Assembly (NCBI GenBank): GCA_020355165.1
Contig: CP070661.1
Coordinates: 3,132,319-3,196,318, forward strand
Origin: Burkholderiales bacterium
GTDB lineage: Bacteria; Pseudomonadota; Gammaproteobacteria; Burkholderiales; Burkholderiaceae_F
Direction of reading: 5' to 3'
Length of the DNA: 64,000 bases
Position numbers and translations under genes: made by a program. Shown piece after piece: positions 44,532 to 53,022 of the stretch (its first letter is position 1; each line of letters starts with the position of its first letter). Below the pieces are notes generated by a model. The model was not told the DNA's origin and searched no databases. It saw only the letters and a list, made by a program, of their open reading frames with translations.

Positions 44532-45749
44532 TCAGCCGTCGAGCCGGGCGGCAATCGCTGCCACCCGCGCCCGATGCACCGCCTGCGCGATGCGCTCGCC
44601 GTCAGGCCCGGCGCGTGCAGCAATCGCGCCGGCGTCGACGCCGCGCGCCGCTTCGAGCGCGGCGAGGATGCGCTGCCGCTGCGGATAGGCGTCGCCCTCG
44701 TGGCCGCCGCGCCCCGGCGCGGCGGCCTCGCAGGCATCGAGCACGTGCGCCAGCAGCGCCGGCCTGCGCAGGGCGTCGCAGCGCTCGAGCAGCTGCAGCA
44801 GCGCCGCGGCGTCGAGTTCGAGGGCGCGCTGGATGTGTCCGTGCTCGCGCGCGGCGACGATCGACGCGTCGCGGCAGTCGTTCGGCGCGCGCAGCCGCTC
44901 GTTGACCTGGCGCGCCAGCTCGACGCCGCGCCCGTCGTGACCGATGTGCGGCGGCCGCTCGCCCGGCGGCGCCGCACCCTCGCCGAGGTCGTGCAGCAGC
45001 ACCGCCCAGCGGACCGGCAGCGCCGCGCCGATACGCGCGGCCGCATCGAGCGCCCGCATCAGCGGCACGCCGGCGTCGGCCGTCGGCTGCACCGCGGCCG
45101 GCAGCGACACGCCGCACAGCCGGTCGACCTCCGGCAACAGCCGGGCGAGCGCGCCGCAGGCGCGCAGCGACTCGAACATGCGCGAAGGCGCCGCCTCCAT
45201 CAGTCCGCGCGACAGTTCCTGCCAGACCCGCTCCGGCACCAGGGCGTCGACTTCGCCGGCCTCGACCATCGAGGCCATCAGCCGCATCGTTTCGTCGGCG
45301 ATGCGGAACCCGGGCAGCCGCGCGGCGAAGCGCGCCACCCGCAGGATGCGCACCGGGTCCTCGGCGAAGGCCGGGCCGACGTGGCGCAGCACCTTCGCCT
45401 GCAGGTCGGCGCGGCCGCCGAACGGGTCGACGAGCACACCATCCTCGCCGAGCGCCATCGCATTGATCGTCAGGTCGCGCCGCGCCAGGTCCGCTTCCAG
45501 GGTGACGTCCGGCGCGGCGTGGAACACGAAGCCGCGGTAGCCGGGCGCGGTCTTGCGCTCGGTTCGCGCCAGCGCGTATTCCTCGTTGGTCCGAGGGTGC
45601 AGGAAGACCGGAAAGTCGCGGCCCACCGGCCGGAACCCGGCAGCCACCATTTCCTCGGCGGTGGCGCCGACGACGACCCAGTCGCGGTCGGCGACCGGCG
45701 CGCCGAGCAGCTGGTCACGCACGCAGCCGCCGACGGCGTAGATCTTCAT
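44532..45749 (-). CDS. cca: Multifunctional CCA-adding tRNA nucleotidyltransferase
   Basis: Cca adds or repairs the 3' CCA end of tRNAs without a template. The 405-residue protein starts MKIYAVGGCVRDQLLGAPV, followed by the catalytic Asp pair in DRDWVVVGAT and the RRDLTINAMAL block. A C-terminal HD domain (LLHDLGEGAAPP with HIGHDGRG) gives phosphatase/phosphodiesterase activity in gammaproteobacterial enzymes. The usual HDLGKG is HDLGEG here; the metal-binding His-Asp is intact. It lies downstream of the GST gene on the same strand with a 13-base gap. Confidence 0.95.
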   Translation of the reverse strand: MKIYAVGGCVRDQLLGAPVADRDWVVVGATAEEMVAAGFRPVGRDFPVFLHPRTNEEYALARTERKTAPGYRGFVFHAAPDVTLEADLARRDLTINAMALGEDGVLVDPFGGRADLQAKVLRHVGPAFAEDPVRILRVARFAARLPGFRIADETMRLMASMVEAGEVDALVPERVWQELSRGLMEAAPSRMFESLRACGALARLLPEVDRLCGVSLPAAVQPTADAGVPLMRALDAAARIGAALPVRWAVLLHDLGEGAAPPGERPPHIGHDGRGVELARQVNERLRAPNDCRDASIVAAREHGHIQRALELDAAALLQLLERCDALRRPALLAHVLDACEAAAPGRGGHEGDAYPQRQRILAALEAARGVDAGAIAARAGPDGERIAQAVHRARVAAIAARLDG

Positions 45750-45762
45750 CGCCAGGCAGTGC

Positions 45763-46425
45763 TCAATGGTCGCCCAGGTCCTCGACCTCGGCCGTCGCGT
45801 CGGCGATCCAACGCTGCATCGGCGCCAGGCCGACCACGCGGTCGCGATAGGCGGCCAGCTGCGGCGCCAGATCGACGCCGTAGGTGACGAAGCGCATCAC
45901 CACCGGAGCGAAGAACGCGTCGGCGATCGAGAAGTCGCCGAACAGGAACGGCCCGCTCGACTGCAGCAGCGCGTCGAACCACAGCGCGCGGATGCGCGTG
46001 ATGTCGGCGGCGACGTCCTCGCGTGCGATGGCGGCGGCGCCGCGCTCGAACTTGCGCGCGCGGATGTCCATCGACATGTGCGTGCGCAGGGCGGCGAAGC
46101 CGGCGTGCATCTCGGACGCTGCCGAACGGGCGCGTGCCCGTGCGGCGCGATCGGCCGGCCACAGGCGGCCGTCGGCGTACGCCTCGTTGACGTACTCGCA
46201 GATCGCCAGCGACTCCCACACCGTCAGCCGGCCGGCGCTGCCGGTGTCGATCAGGCATGGCACCTTGCCGGTCGGCGAATGCCGCAGGATGCCGGCCTTG
46301 GTGTCAGGCTGGTCGAGGGGGATGCGCAGCTCGTCGAAACCGATGCCGGCCATCTTCATCGCCAGCCAGGGCCGCAGCGACCACGACGAGTAGTTCTTGT
46401 TGCCGATCACCAGCGTCAGTGCCAT
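45763..46425 (-). CDS. Glutathione S-transferase family protein
   Basis: A 220-residue protein with an N-terminal thioredoxin-like GST domain (VIGNKNYSSWSLRPWLAMKM, HSPTGKVPCLID, WESLAICEYVNEAY) and a C-terminal helical domain with FLFGDFSIADAFFAPVV. The SSWSLRPW motif marks the group of bacterial GSTs with a catalytic Ser/Cys region of uncertain substrate. A GAGGAGAG site precedes ATG 46425. It is likely in one transcript with cca. Confidence 0.9.
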   Translation of the reverse strand: MALTLVIGNKNYSSWSLRPWLAMKMAGIGFDELRIPLDQPDTKAGILRHSPTGKVPCLIDTGSAGRLTVWESLAICEYVNEAYADGRLWPADRAARARARSAASEMHAGFAALRTHMSMDIRARKFERGAAAIAREDVAADITRIRALWFDALLQSSGPFLFGDFSIADAFFAPVVMRFVTYGVDLAPQLAAYRDRVVGLAPMQRWIADATAEVEDLGDH

Positions 46426-46486
46426 CGCTCTCTCCTCGGGCCGCCGCCGGCCGCTGGTCCATGCTTGGCCGACGCCCGGCGCCCGC

Positions 46487-47437
46487 TCAGCGGCGCGCGC
46501 GGGCGCGGAAGCCGCCGAAGCGCGTGCGCGGATGCAGGCCGGCCAGGTACAGCGACGCCTCGGGCTCCATCGGCGTCGCGCTGATGCCGAGCTCGGGCGC
46601 CGGCGCGTACGGCTGCCGGCTGGCGACGCTGTCCCGCTTCATCGAGTCGAGGTTGTCGCGTGACAGCAGCGGCTCGCCCGGCGCCAGCTCCATCAGCCGT
46701 GCCTGCAGCCGCGCGATGCCGTCCGGCAGGGCAAGCACCGGCCGCCGGTGGCCTGCGGCCTCGGCGGCGAACTGCACCAGCTCGCGCAGCGTGTAGACCC
46801 GCGGCCCGCACAACTCGTAGGTCCGGCCGACCGTGGCCTCGTTGTCGAGGCTGTTGACGAAGGCGTGCGCGACGTCCTCGACCCACACCGGCTGGAACTT
46901 CACCTCCGCGCCGCCGATCGGCAGCACCGGCGCGATCGCCGCCAGCCGGGCGAACATGTTGAGGAAGCTGTCCTCGGCGCCGAAGATCACCGACGGCTGG
47001 AAGATGGTCCAGGCGAGCTTCGAATCGCGCACCGCCTGCTCGGCGCGCCCCTTGCTGCGCTGGTACATCGACGGCCCGCTCGGGTCGGCGCCGAGCGCGC
47101 TCATGTGCAGGTAGCGACGGACCCTGGCGCCGGCGCAGGCATCGAGCAGCCGCTGCGTCAGCGTCACGTGCACCTGCTCGAACCTCGCCTGGCTGCCGTG
47201 CAGGATGCCGGCCAGGTTGATCGCGGCGTCCTGGCCGGCTGCCAGCGCCTGCAGCGACGCATCGTCGTGCACGTCGGCTTCGACCACATCGCAGGTCGGC
47301 AGCGTGATCAGGTGCTTGGCGCGATCGCGGCGGCGCGCCGGCACCAGCACGCGGCAGCCGCGGCCGGCCAGTTCGCTGACGATGTAGCGACCGACGAAGC
47401 CGGCGCCGCCGATGACGAGGATGTTCCTGTGCCGCAT
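46487..47437 (-). CDS. NDUFA9-like NAD(P)-binding epimerase-fold protein
   Basis: A 316-residue Rossmann-fold protein of the complex I NDUFA9 family: NILVIGGAGFVGRYIVSELA at the N-terminus, INLAGILHG, YLHMSALGADPSGPSMYQRS (with the YxxxK-like YQRSK), FQPSVIFGAEDSFLNMFARL, and PVWVEDVAHAFVNSL. Mitochondrial NDUFA9 is a structural NADPH-binding subunit of complex I; bacterial homologues are of unclear role and may instead modify sugars or quinones. It sits between slt and GST on the same strand with small gaps. Confidence 0.85.
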   Translation of the reverse strand: MRHRNILVIGGAGFVGRYIVSELAGRGCRVLVPARRRDRAKHLITLPTCDVVEADVHDDASLQALAAGQDAAINLAGILHGSQARFEQVHVTLTQRLLDACAGARVRRYLHMSALGADPSGPSMYQRSKGRAEQAVRDSKLAWTIFQPSVIFGAEDSFLNMFARLAAIAPVLPIGGAEVKFQPVWVEDVAHAFVNSLDNEATVGRTYELCGPRVYTLRELVQFAAEAAGHRRPVLALPDGIARLQARLMELAPGEPLLSRDNLDSMKRDSVASRQPYAPAPELGISATPMEPEASLYLAGLHPRTRFGGFRARARR

Positions 47438-47500
47438 GTCCGCGCTCGAGTACGGGCGCGACGATTCTACGGGCCACTCCGCGCGGTGCGGGCGGGCCGG

Positions 47501-49528
47501 CTACGGCAACGAGGTGCTCCCCGCGGCCTTCGGAGAGACGGTGCCGAGCCGCTGCTTCAGCGACGGCGCGCGGTCGTCGAACAGCGCCGCGTAGTAGATC
47601 GCGTTCGACATCACCTTCTTGACGTAGTCGCGGGTCTCGTTGAACGGGATGGTCTCGGCAAAGACCGCCCCTTCGACCGGGCCCGGCAGCGCGGCGCGCC
47701 AGGCGCGCGGCCGGCCGGGGCCGGCGTTGTAGCCGGCCGAGGCCAGCGCCGGATGGCCGTCGACGTCGTCGAGCACCATGCGCAGGTAGCTGGTGCCCAG
47801 CTTCAGGTTGACGTCGACGTCGGTGACCCGGCCGGGACTGTAGTCCCTCATGCCGACCTTGCGCGCGACCCAGCGCGCGGTGGCCGGCATCAGCTGCATC
47901 AGCCCCGAGGCCCCCGCCGAGGAGCGGATGTCCTCGATGAAGCGCGACTCCTGGCGGATCAGCCCGTAGACCCACGGCGGGTCGAGGCCAGCGGCACGCG
48001 CGTGCTCCTCGAGCTGCTCGCGGTACGGCGCCGGGAAGCGCTGCGTGAAGTCGAACTGCTCGCGCGTGCGCTCGGAGGTCGAGATCATGCGGTCGATGAC
48101 GCCGTTGCGGCGCGCGAATTCGGCCGCCGCCAGCATCTGCCGGTCGGTCATGCGGCCGCCTTCGTTGGCCACGCCGATCTGCCAGTTCCATTCGCGGTGG
48201 CCCTCGAAGCGCAGGCCGAGCTCGTAGAACTTCAGTGCCCGGCGCAGGCCGGCATTGCCCTGCATCTGCGCCAGTTCATCGCCGCTGACGGGCGCCGCCG
48301 GCGCGGGCAGCGCGATCGGCCGGCCGAGCTCCTCGGCGGCGAGCTTGCCGTAGAACTCGAAGCGGTCGGCGATCCGCGCGTACTCGCGCGCCGCCGCCTC
48401 GTGCTCGCCGGCGGCTTCGAGCGCGCGGCCGTGCCAGTACACCCAGGCCGGCTCGTCGGCCAGCGCTCCGGGCATCCGCCCGATCGTGCTGCGCACCGTC
48501 GGCCAGTCACCGGCTCGCAACGCCGCCCGCACCTGCCACTCGAGCACCTCGTCGGCGCGCACGGTCTCCGGTGCCACGCCGACCTGCTCGCCACCTTGCC
48601 GGTACCAGGCCAACGCTTCCGGCATCAGCTTCAGCGACGCCATGTGGCCGATGCGGCCCCAGACCAGGCCACGCTGCTCGGCGCTCAGGTGCAGGTTCAG
48701 CGAGGAGGCGAACTGCGCCGCCCGCTCGGGGTCATCGCGGGCGAGCCGCGCCAGCGCCAGCAGCGCCGGCTCGATCTGCTGACGGCTGATGCGGCGTTCA
48801 TGCGTGGCGAGCCAGCGCGCCGGCTGGTCGAGGATCTTCGCCGCCTGCGCCGCCTCGCCGGCCGGCAAGGCCGCGGCAGCCCGCTTCGCCGAGGCGAGCT
48901 GGTTGTGCTCGACCAGCGCCCGCACGCGCGTCCACGCCGACAGCTGGCCATCGGCGATCAGTTCGTCGACCAGCGCCGCGCAGCCCTCGCTGGCCGATTC
49001 GCGCGTCGTGGCGAGCAGGCTGCGCGCCTCGGCGGCGACCTCCTGCCGCCGCTGCTGCGTCACGTAGCGGGCGAGCAGCTCGTAGCAGCGCAACTGCGCG
49101 TCGTCGTCCCAGACCACCGCTGGCCGCTCGCGCAGCAGGGCGGCGAAGTCGCGTCGACTGCCGAGGTTGAGCAGCCACTCGAGGCGGATCCGGTCGGCAA
49201 CGTAGGTGCGCGGATGACGCTGCAGGAAGCCGGCAACGTCGTCATCGAGCGCCGCGGCGGCGTCACGCTCGTTGCGCAGGCGCAGCTGCAGCGACCAGAA
49301 CTCGCCGTAGGACCGCAACGGATGTTCGCCGATCGCCGCAGCGGCAAGCGCCAGCCGCTTCTGATCGCCGGCGACGAACGCCTCACGCGCGGCAAGCACC
49401 GCCGCGTCGCCGCTCGCAGCCCCGCCCCGCCCGTCGGGCGAGTGCGCGTTCGCCACGCCGCCCGCGAACACGGCAGCAAGCGCTAGCACCGCGATGTGTA
49501 CGATGCGTGTTGCCCCCACCTGCAGCAT
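47501..49528 (-). CDS. slt: Soluble lytic murein transglycosylase Slt
   Basis: Slt cleaves peptidoglycan glycan strands with formation of 1,6-anhydro-muramyl ends in the periplasm. The 675-residue protein begins with a signal peptide (IVHIAVLALAAVFAGGVANA), a long all-helical superhelix (~40-480), and a C-terminal SLT catalytic domain: YGLIRQESRFIEDIRSSAGA, GLMQLMPATARWVA, GTSYLRMVLDD and SAGYNAGPGRPRAW. The catalytic Glu is in QESRF. It is divergent from the cyclo-ligase gene with 28 bases between starts. Confidence 0.94.
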   Translation of the reverse strand: MLQVGATRIVHIAVLALAAVFAGGVANAHSPDGRGGAASGDAAVLAAREAFVAGDQKRLALAAAAIGEHPLRSYGEFWSLQLRLRNERDAAAALDDDVAGFLQRHPRTYVADRIRLEWLLNLGSRRDFAALLRERPAVVWDDDAQLRCYELLARYVTQQRRQEVAAEARSLLATTRESASEGCAALVDELIADGQLSAWTRVRALVEHNQLASAKRAAAALPAGEAAQAAKILDQPARWLATHERRISRQQIEPALLALARLARDDPERAAQFASSLNLHLSAEQRGLVWGRIGHMASLKLMPEALAWYRQGGEQVGVAPETVRADEVLEWQVRAALRAGDWPTVRSTIGRMPGALADEPAWVYWHGRALEAAGEHEAAAREYARIADRFEFYGKLAAEELGRPIALPAPAAPVSGDELAQMQGNAGLRRALKFYELGLRFEGHREWNWQIGVANEGGRMTDRQMLAAAEFARRNGVIDRMISTSERTREQFDFTQRFPAPYREQLEEHARAAGLDPPWVYGLIRQESRFIEDIRSSAGASGLMQLMPATARWVARKVGMRDYSPGRVTDVDVNLKLGTSYLRMVLDDVDGHPALASAGYNAGPGRPRAWRAALPGPVEGAVFAETIPFNETRDYVKKVMSNAIYYAALFDDRAPSLKQRLGTVSPKAAGSTSLP

Positions 49529-49556
49529 GAGGGCAGGCTAGCACAGGCATCCGACG

Positions 49557-50147
49557 ATGACCCATCGAGCCTCGCCGCCACCGGCGCCGAACGGACTACC
49601 GCCCGACTCGCGGCGCGGCGCGCTGCGCGCGAAGCTGCTCGCCGCCCGCAACGAGCTGACCGATCGCGAGGCGCGCTCGCGCGTGCTCAGCGATCGGCTG
49701 ATGCGCTGGCTGCGCACCATGCCGCTGCAGCGGCTGGCGTTTTACTGGCCGACCCGCGGCGAGCCCGACGTGACGGCGGCGATCACGACCTGGCTCGCCG
49801 AGAACCCGGCGCACGCGGCGGCATTGCCGCTGGTCGCCGGGCAGCTGCTCGAGTTCGCGCCCTGGCACCCGCGGATGCCGATGAAGACCGGGCAGTTCGG
49901 CATCCAGGTGCCGGACACGGCGGAGCGGATCAGGCCGCAGCTGCTGGTGATCCCGTGCGTCGGCATCGACGAGCAGCGCCATCGACTCGGCTACGGCGCC
50001 GGCTTCTACGATCGCACGCTGGCCAGCCTGGCAGTGCGGCCGTCGACGGTCGGCATCGCTTTCGACTGTGGCCGCATCAAGAGCATCGATCCGCAGCCGC
50101 ACGACATCCAGCTCGACCTGGGCATCACCGAGTCCGGCGTGCTCTAA
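49557..50147 (+). CDS. 5-formyltetrahydrofolate cyclo-ligase
   Basis: This enzyme uses ATP to convert 5-formyl-THF to 5,10-methenyl-THF. The 196-residue protein has RRGALRAKLLAARNELTDRE, FYWPTRGEPDV, FGIQVPDTAERI, and the signature VIPCVGIDEQRHRLGYGAGF followed by YDRTL. Its start is 28 bases from divergent slt. The gene commonly neighbours the 6S RNA gene in gammaproteobacteria, but there is no room or visible 6S RNA here. Confidence 0.95.
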   Translation: MTHRASPPPAPNGLPPDSRRGALRAKLLAARNELTDREARSRVLSDRLMRWLRTMPLQRLAFYWPTRGEPDVTAAITTWLAENPAHAAALPLVAGQLLEFAPWHPRMPMKTGQFGIQVPDTAERIRPQLLVIPCVGIDEQRHRLGYGAGFYDRTLASLAVRPSTVGIAFDCGRIKSIDPQPHDIQLDLGITESGVL

Positions 50148-50212
50148 GCGGGCTCGCCGACCGCTGCCGGCACTCTGGCTGCCGCCGCCGAAGCGGCTTC
50201 GCCGATCCGCAA

Positions 50213-51166
50213 TCAGTCGACGAGCTGCGGCACCCGCCGGAACTCGTCGGCCAGCCAGCTGCAGAACGCCGCCACGTGCGGGCGCTTGGCGCTGCCGGGA
50301 TTGACCACCAGCACGTGCCGGTAACCCACCGGCATGCGCAGCTTCGGAAAGGGCATGACCAGATCGCCGCTGGCCACGCAGTCGTGCAGGAACGGCGAGC
50401 GCACCAGCGCCACGCCCTGGCCGCGAATGGCCGCCTGCACGGCCTGGTCGACGAAGGAAAACACCAGCCGCCCCGCCGCCGGCTCGATTGCGCCGGCGCC
50501 GGCGAACTCGAACCAGGCGGTCCAGCTCAGCCGTTCCGTTCCCGGGATGCTGTCGTCCAGATCGAGCAGCGGCCACTGCGCCAGGTCGGCCGGCCTGCGC
50601 AAGGCGGCCGACTGCAGCAGGCGCGGACTGACCGCCGGCGCCGCGACGTCGTCGATCAGCAGCGTCGCCCCCGCGGGCGTCGCCGCTGCCGGCAGCCAGC
50701 GGACGGCCACGTCGATGTCCTCGGCCTGCAGGTCGAGCACGCGATCGGAGGCGTCGATGCGGATCTCGATGTCCGGGTAACGACGCTGGAAGGCAGCCAG
50801 CCGCGGCACCAGCCACAGCGAGGCGAACGACGCGTAGGTGGTCAGCGTCATCCGCCGCGCGCTGCCGACGCCGCGCAGCTCGTCGACCCCCTGGTCGATC
50901 GCCGCCAGCGCCTGCTGCACGGCCCGCTGCAGCCGCGCGCCGGCGGCGGTCAGCGCCAGCGAGCGGGTCCTGCGCACGAACAGCGGCTTGCCGATCTGCC
51001 GTTCGAGGCCGGCGATCTGCCGGCTGATCGACGACTGGGTCAGGTTCAGCTCGGCCGCCGCCTCGGTGAACGACAGCAGCCGCGCCGCCGCCTCGAAGCC
51101 GCGCAGCGGTGCCAGGCTGATCGGTCGCCGGCGGCGGCGCGCCGGCGATGCCCCAGTGGTCGCCAT
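50213..51166 (-). CDS. LysR-type transcriptional regulator, GcvA-like
   Basis: A 317-residue LysR regulator: N-terminal winged helix-turn-helix (PLRGFEAAARLLSFTEAAAE, LNLTQSSISRQIAGLERQIG), then an effector-binding domain with DIDVAVRWLPA, a feature of GcvA-type members. The start is ATG 51166, with another ATG five codons upstream. It diverges from a DUF2917 gene across 126 bases, the normal arrangement for a LysR protein and its target, so it may control that gene. The inducer is unknown. Confidence 0.9.
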   Translation of the reverse strand: MATTGASPARRRRRPISLAPLRGFEAAARLLSFTEAAAELNLTQSSISRQIAGLERQIGKPLFVRRTRSLALTAAGARLQRAVQQALAAIDQGVDELRGVGSARRMTLTTYASFASLWLVPRLAAFQRRYPDIEIRIDASDRVLDLQAEDIDVAVRWLPAAATPAGATLLIDDVAAPAVSPRLLQSAALRRPADLAQWPLLDLDDSIPGTERLSWTAWFEFAGAGAIEPAAGRLVFSFVDQAVQAAIRGQGVALVRSPFLHDCVASGDLVMPFPKLRMPVGYRHVLVVNPGSAKRPHVAAFCSWLADEFRRVPQLVD

Positions 51167-51292
51167 CACCGCACCATACATGCAGGAAATGCATCCATCA
51201 ACTGCGTACTTTTCGTTTGTCAGTTCACTGGCGGAGGCGTCAAATCCAGTCATCGACCAGCGCAGGGATGCGCAAACCGCATGAGGGAACAG

Positions 51293-51640
51293 ATGAAGGT
51301 CAGAGCTGAAACAGTGACGACGATCGACCTCGGCTACGAGCAGCTGTTCGTCTTCGACGGCGGCCCCGGGGCACGCGTGCGGGTGCTGTACGGGGCCACC
51401 TGGCTGACCGAAGAGGGCCAGCCGGGCGACGCCGTGGTCGGCCCGGGAAGCGAGCTGGCGCTGCATGGCGGCCGCGCCCTGGCCGAAGGGCTGGCGCCGA
51501 CGCGGCTGCAGATCGTCGAAGCCCGGCCGGCCTCAGCCGCGCGCAACGCCGGGCGCTGGCTGCGGCGCGCCGCCGGCAGCCTGCGCCAGCGGCTCGGCCG
51601 CTTGCAGCTCGGCATCGCGCCGGTGCAGCCCAACGCCTGA
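51293..51640 (+). CDS. DUF2917 protein
   Basis: A 115-residue protein whose central part (VLYGATWLTEEGQPGDAVV then GPGSELALHGGRALA) matches DUF2917, a small beta-rich domain with WLTxEGxPGD-like sequence. Function is unknown; the cupin-like strand pattern is suggestive only. ATG 51293 has a GAGGGA site, and ATG 51281 lies four codons upstream. The C-terminus is Arg/Ala-rich. It is divergent from the LysR gene and followed by a 35-codon frame. Confidence 0.8.
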   Translation: MKVRAETVTTIDLGYEQLFVFDGGPGARVRVLYGATWLTEEGQPGDAVVGPGSELALHGGRALAEGLAPTRLQIVEARPASAARNAGRWLRRAAGSLRQRLGRLQLGIAPVQPNA

Positions 51641-51680
51641 GACGGCCAGGGCACGGGCCTTGACGCCAACGGAGGCACAC

Positions 51681-51788
51681 ATGAACGGTCGAAATCGTCT
51701 GATCGGCAGCGCCGGCTGGGCCGAGCGCCTCGGCATCGGTGCGGTGTTCGCGTGGTGGGTGCTGACGATCGGCGGCCTGCTGCTCTGA
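51681..51788 (+). CDS. Small single-helix peptide (35 aa), unrecognised
   Basis: The frame encodes MNGRNRLIGSAGWAERLGIG followed by a hydrophobic helix (AVFAWWVLTIGGLLL), with a CGGAGG site about seven bases upstream of the ATG. It lies 40 bases after the DUF2917 gene in the same direction, probably one transcript. The translation-initiation site is the main evidence. Family unknown. Confidence 0.55.
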   Translation: MNGRNRLIGSAGWAERLGIGAVFAWWVLTIGGLLL

Positions 51789-51818
51789 TGCGGCGGGCCT
51801 GACGCGGCGGCCCGCCGC

Positions 51819-52658
51819 CTAGCGCGGCAGGCCAAGTCGGCGCCACAGTTCGAGCGTCGGCCGCGCCTGGTTCATCGTGTAGAAGTGCAGGCCGGGCGCC
51901 GACGCGGCGAGCAGCCGCTCGCACAATTCGGTGACCACGTCGAGGCCGTAGGCCTGGATCGAGGCGCGATCGTCACCGAAGCTCGCCAGCTTCAGGCGTA
52001 TCCAGCGCGGGATTTCGGCGCCACAGGCATCGGAGAACCGCGCCAGCTGGGCGAAATTGGTGATCGGCATGATGCCGGGCACGATCGGCACCTCGCAGCC
52101 GGCGGCTCGTGCCGCGTCGACCAGGCGAAAGTAGGCATCGGCGTTGTAGAAGTACTGGGTGATCGCCGAGTTCGCGCCCGCGTCGACCTTGCGCACGAAG
52201 TTGGCCAGATCGTCGGCCGGCGAGCGCGACTGCGGGTGGTACTCCGGATAGGCGGCGACCTCGATGTGGAACCAGTCGCCCGCCTCGGCGCGGATGAACG
52301 CCACCAGTTCGTTGGCGTACTGGAAGTCGCCGGCGCCGCCGGCGGCGCCCGACGGCATGTCGCCGCGCAGCGCCACCAGCCGTTTGACGCCGGCCTGGCG
52401 GTAATCGTGCAGCAGGCGCGCCACCTCGGCCCGCGTCGTGCCCATGCACGAGATGTGCGGCGCCACCGGCAGGCCGGCGCGGTGCATCTCCATCACCGTC
52501 CTCCAGGTGCCCTCCCTGGTCGAGCCGCCGGCGCCGAAAGTCACCGAGAAGAACGCCGGCCGCACCTGCGCCAGCTCGGCCCACACGGCGCGCAGCTTCT
52601 CTGCTCCCTGCTCGCTCTTCGGCGGGAAGAACTCGAAGCTGAAGGTTCGCCCGCTCAC
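51819..52658 (-). CDS. metF: 5,10-methylenetetrahydrofolate reductase
   Basis: MetF reduces methylene-THF to 5-methyl-THF with FAD, feeding methionine synthase. GTG 52658 starts VSGRTFSFEFFPPKSEQG, giving 279 residues. Motifs include FSVTFGAGGSTREGT, APHISCMG, LVALRGDMPSG and FITQYFYNADAYF-type AITQYFYNADAYFR, ending PGLHFYTMNQA. The start overlaps the stop of the PF04020-type protein (GTGA). It is part of a leftward methyl-cycle group with ahcY and metK, separated from them by panE. Confidence 0.95.
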   Translation of the reverse strand: MSGRTFSFEFFPPKSEQGAEKLRAVWAELAQVRPAFFSVTFGAGGSTREGTWRTVMEMHRAGLPVAPHISCMGTTRAEVARLLHDYRQAGVKRLVALRGDMPSGAAGGAGDFQYANELVAFIRAEAGDWFHIEVAAYPEYHPQSRSPADDLANFVRKVDAGANSAITQYFYNADAYFRLVDAARAAGCEVPIVPGIMPITNFAQLARFSDACGAEIPRWIRLKLASFGDDRASIQAYGLDVVTELCERLLAASAPGLHFYTMNQARPTLELWRRLGLPR

Positions 52659-53005
52659 CGGCGCCCTTCCTGGGCCAGCAGGTTCGAGAACGCCCAGGCC
52701 AGGATGCTGTACAGCAGTGCCCCGCCGACCCCCCACCAGAAGCCGTCGACGTGGAAGCCGGGCAGCAGCGAGGCCACGCCCCAGAAGAGCAGGCCGTTGA
52801 GCACCAGCAGGAACAGGCCGAGGGTGAGGACGGTCGCCGGCAGCGTCAGGATCACCAGCACCGGCTTGATCACCGCATTGACCAGGCCGAGCACGATCGC
52901 CGCGATGAGGGCGCTCAGTTCGTCGTCGACCCGCACGCCGGGCAGCACCAGCGTCACCAGCCACAGCGCCACCGCGTTCAGTATCCAGACCAGCAGGATG
53001 CGCAT
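52655..53005 (-). CDS. PF04020-type (phage holin 4-2 superfamily) small membrane protein
   Basis: A 116-residue protein with four membrane helices: MRILLVWILNAVALWLVTL, LSALIAAIVLGLVNAVIKPV, LVILTLPATVLTLGLFLLVL and FWWGVGGALLYSILAWAFSN. The NAVIKPVLVILTLP block is the family signature. Despite the holin name these are chromosomal proteins of unknown function, commonly between ahcY and metF in betaproteobacteria. Coupled to metF by GTGA overlap. Confidence 0.88.
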   Translation of the reverse strand: MRILLVWILNAVALWLVTLVLPGVRVDDELSALIAAIVLGLVNAVIKPVLVILTLPATVLTLGLFLLVLNGLLFWGVASLLPGFHVDGFWWGVGGALLYSILAWAFSNLLAQEGRR

Positions 53006-53022
53006 ACGTCTTCCTCCCTCGC

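Noticed and set aside
49529..49556. 6S RNA gene expected next to the 5-formyl-THF cyclo-ligase
   Set aside because: Only 28 bases separate the divergent slt and cyclo-ligase starts, so there is no room, and no 6S-like structure is seen nearby.
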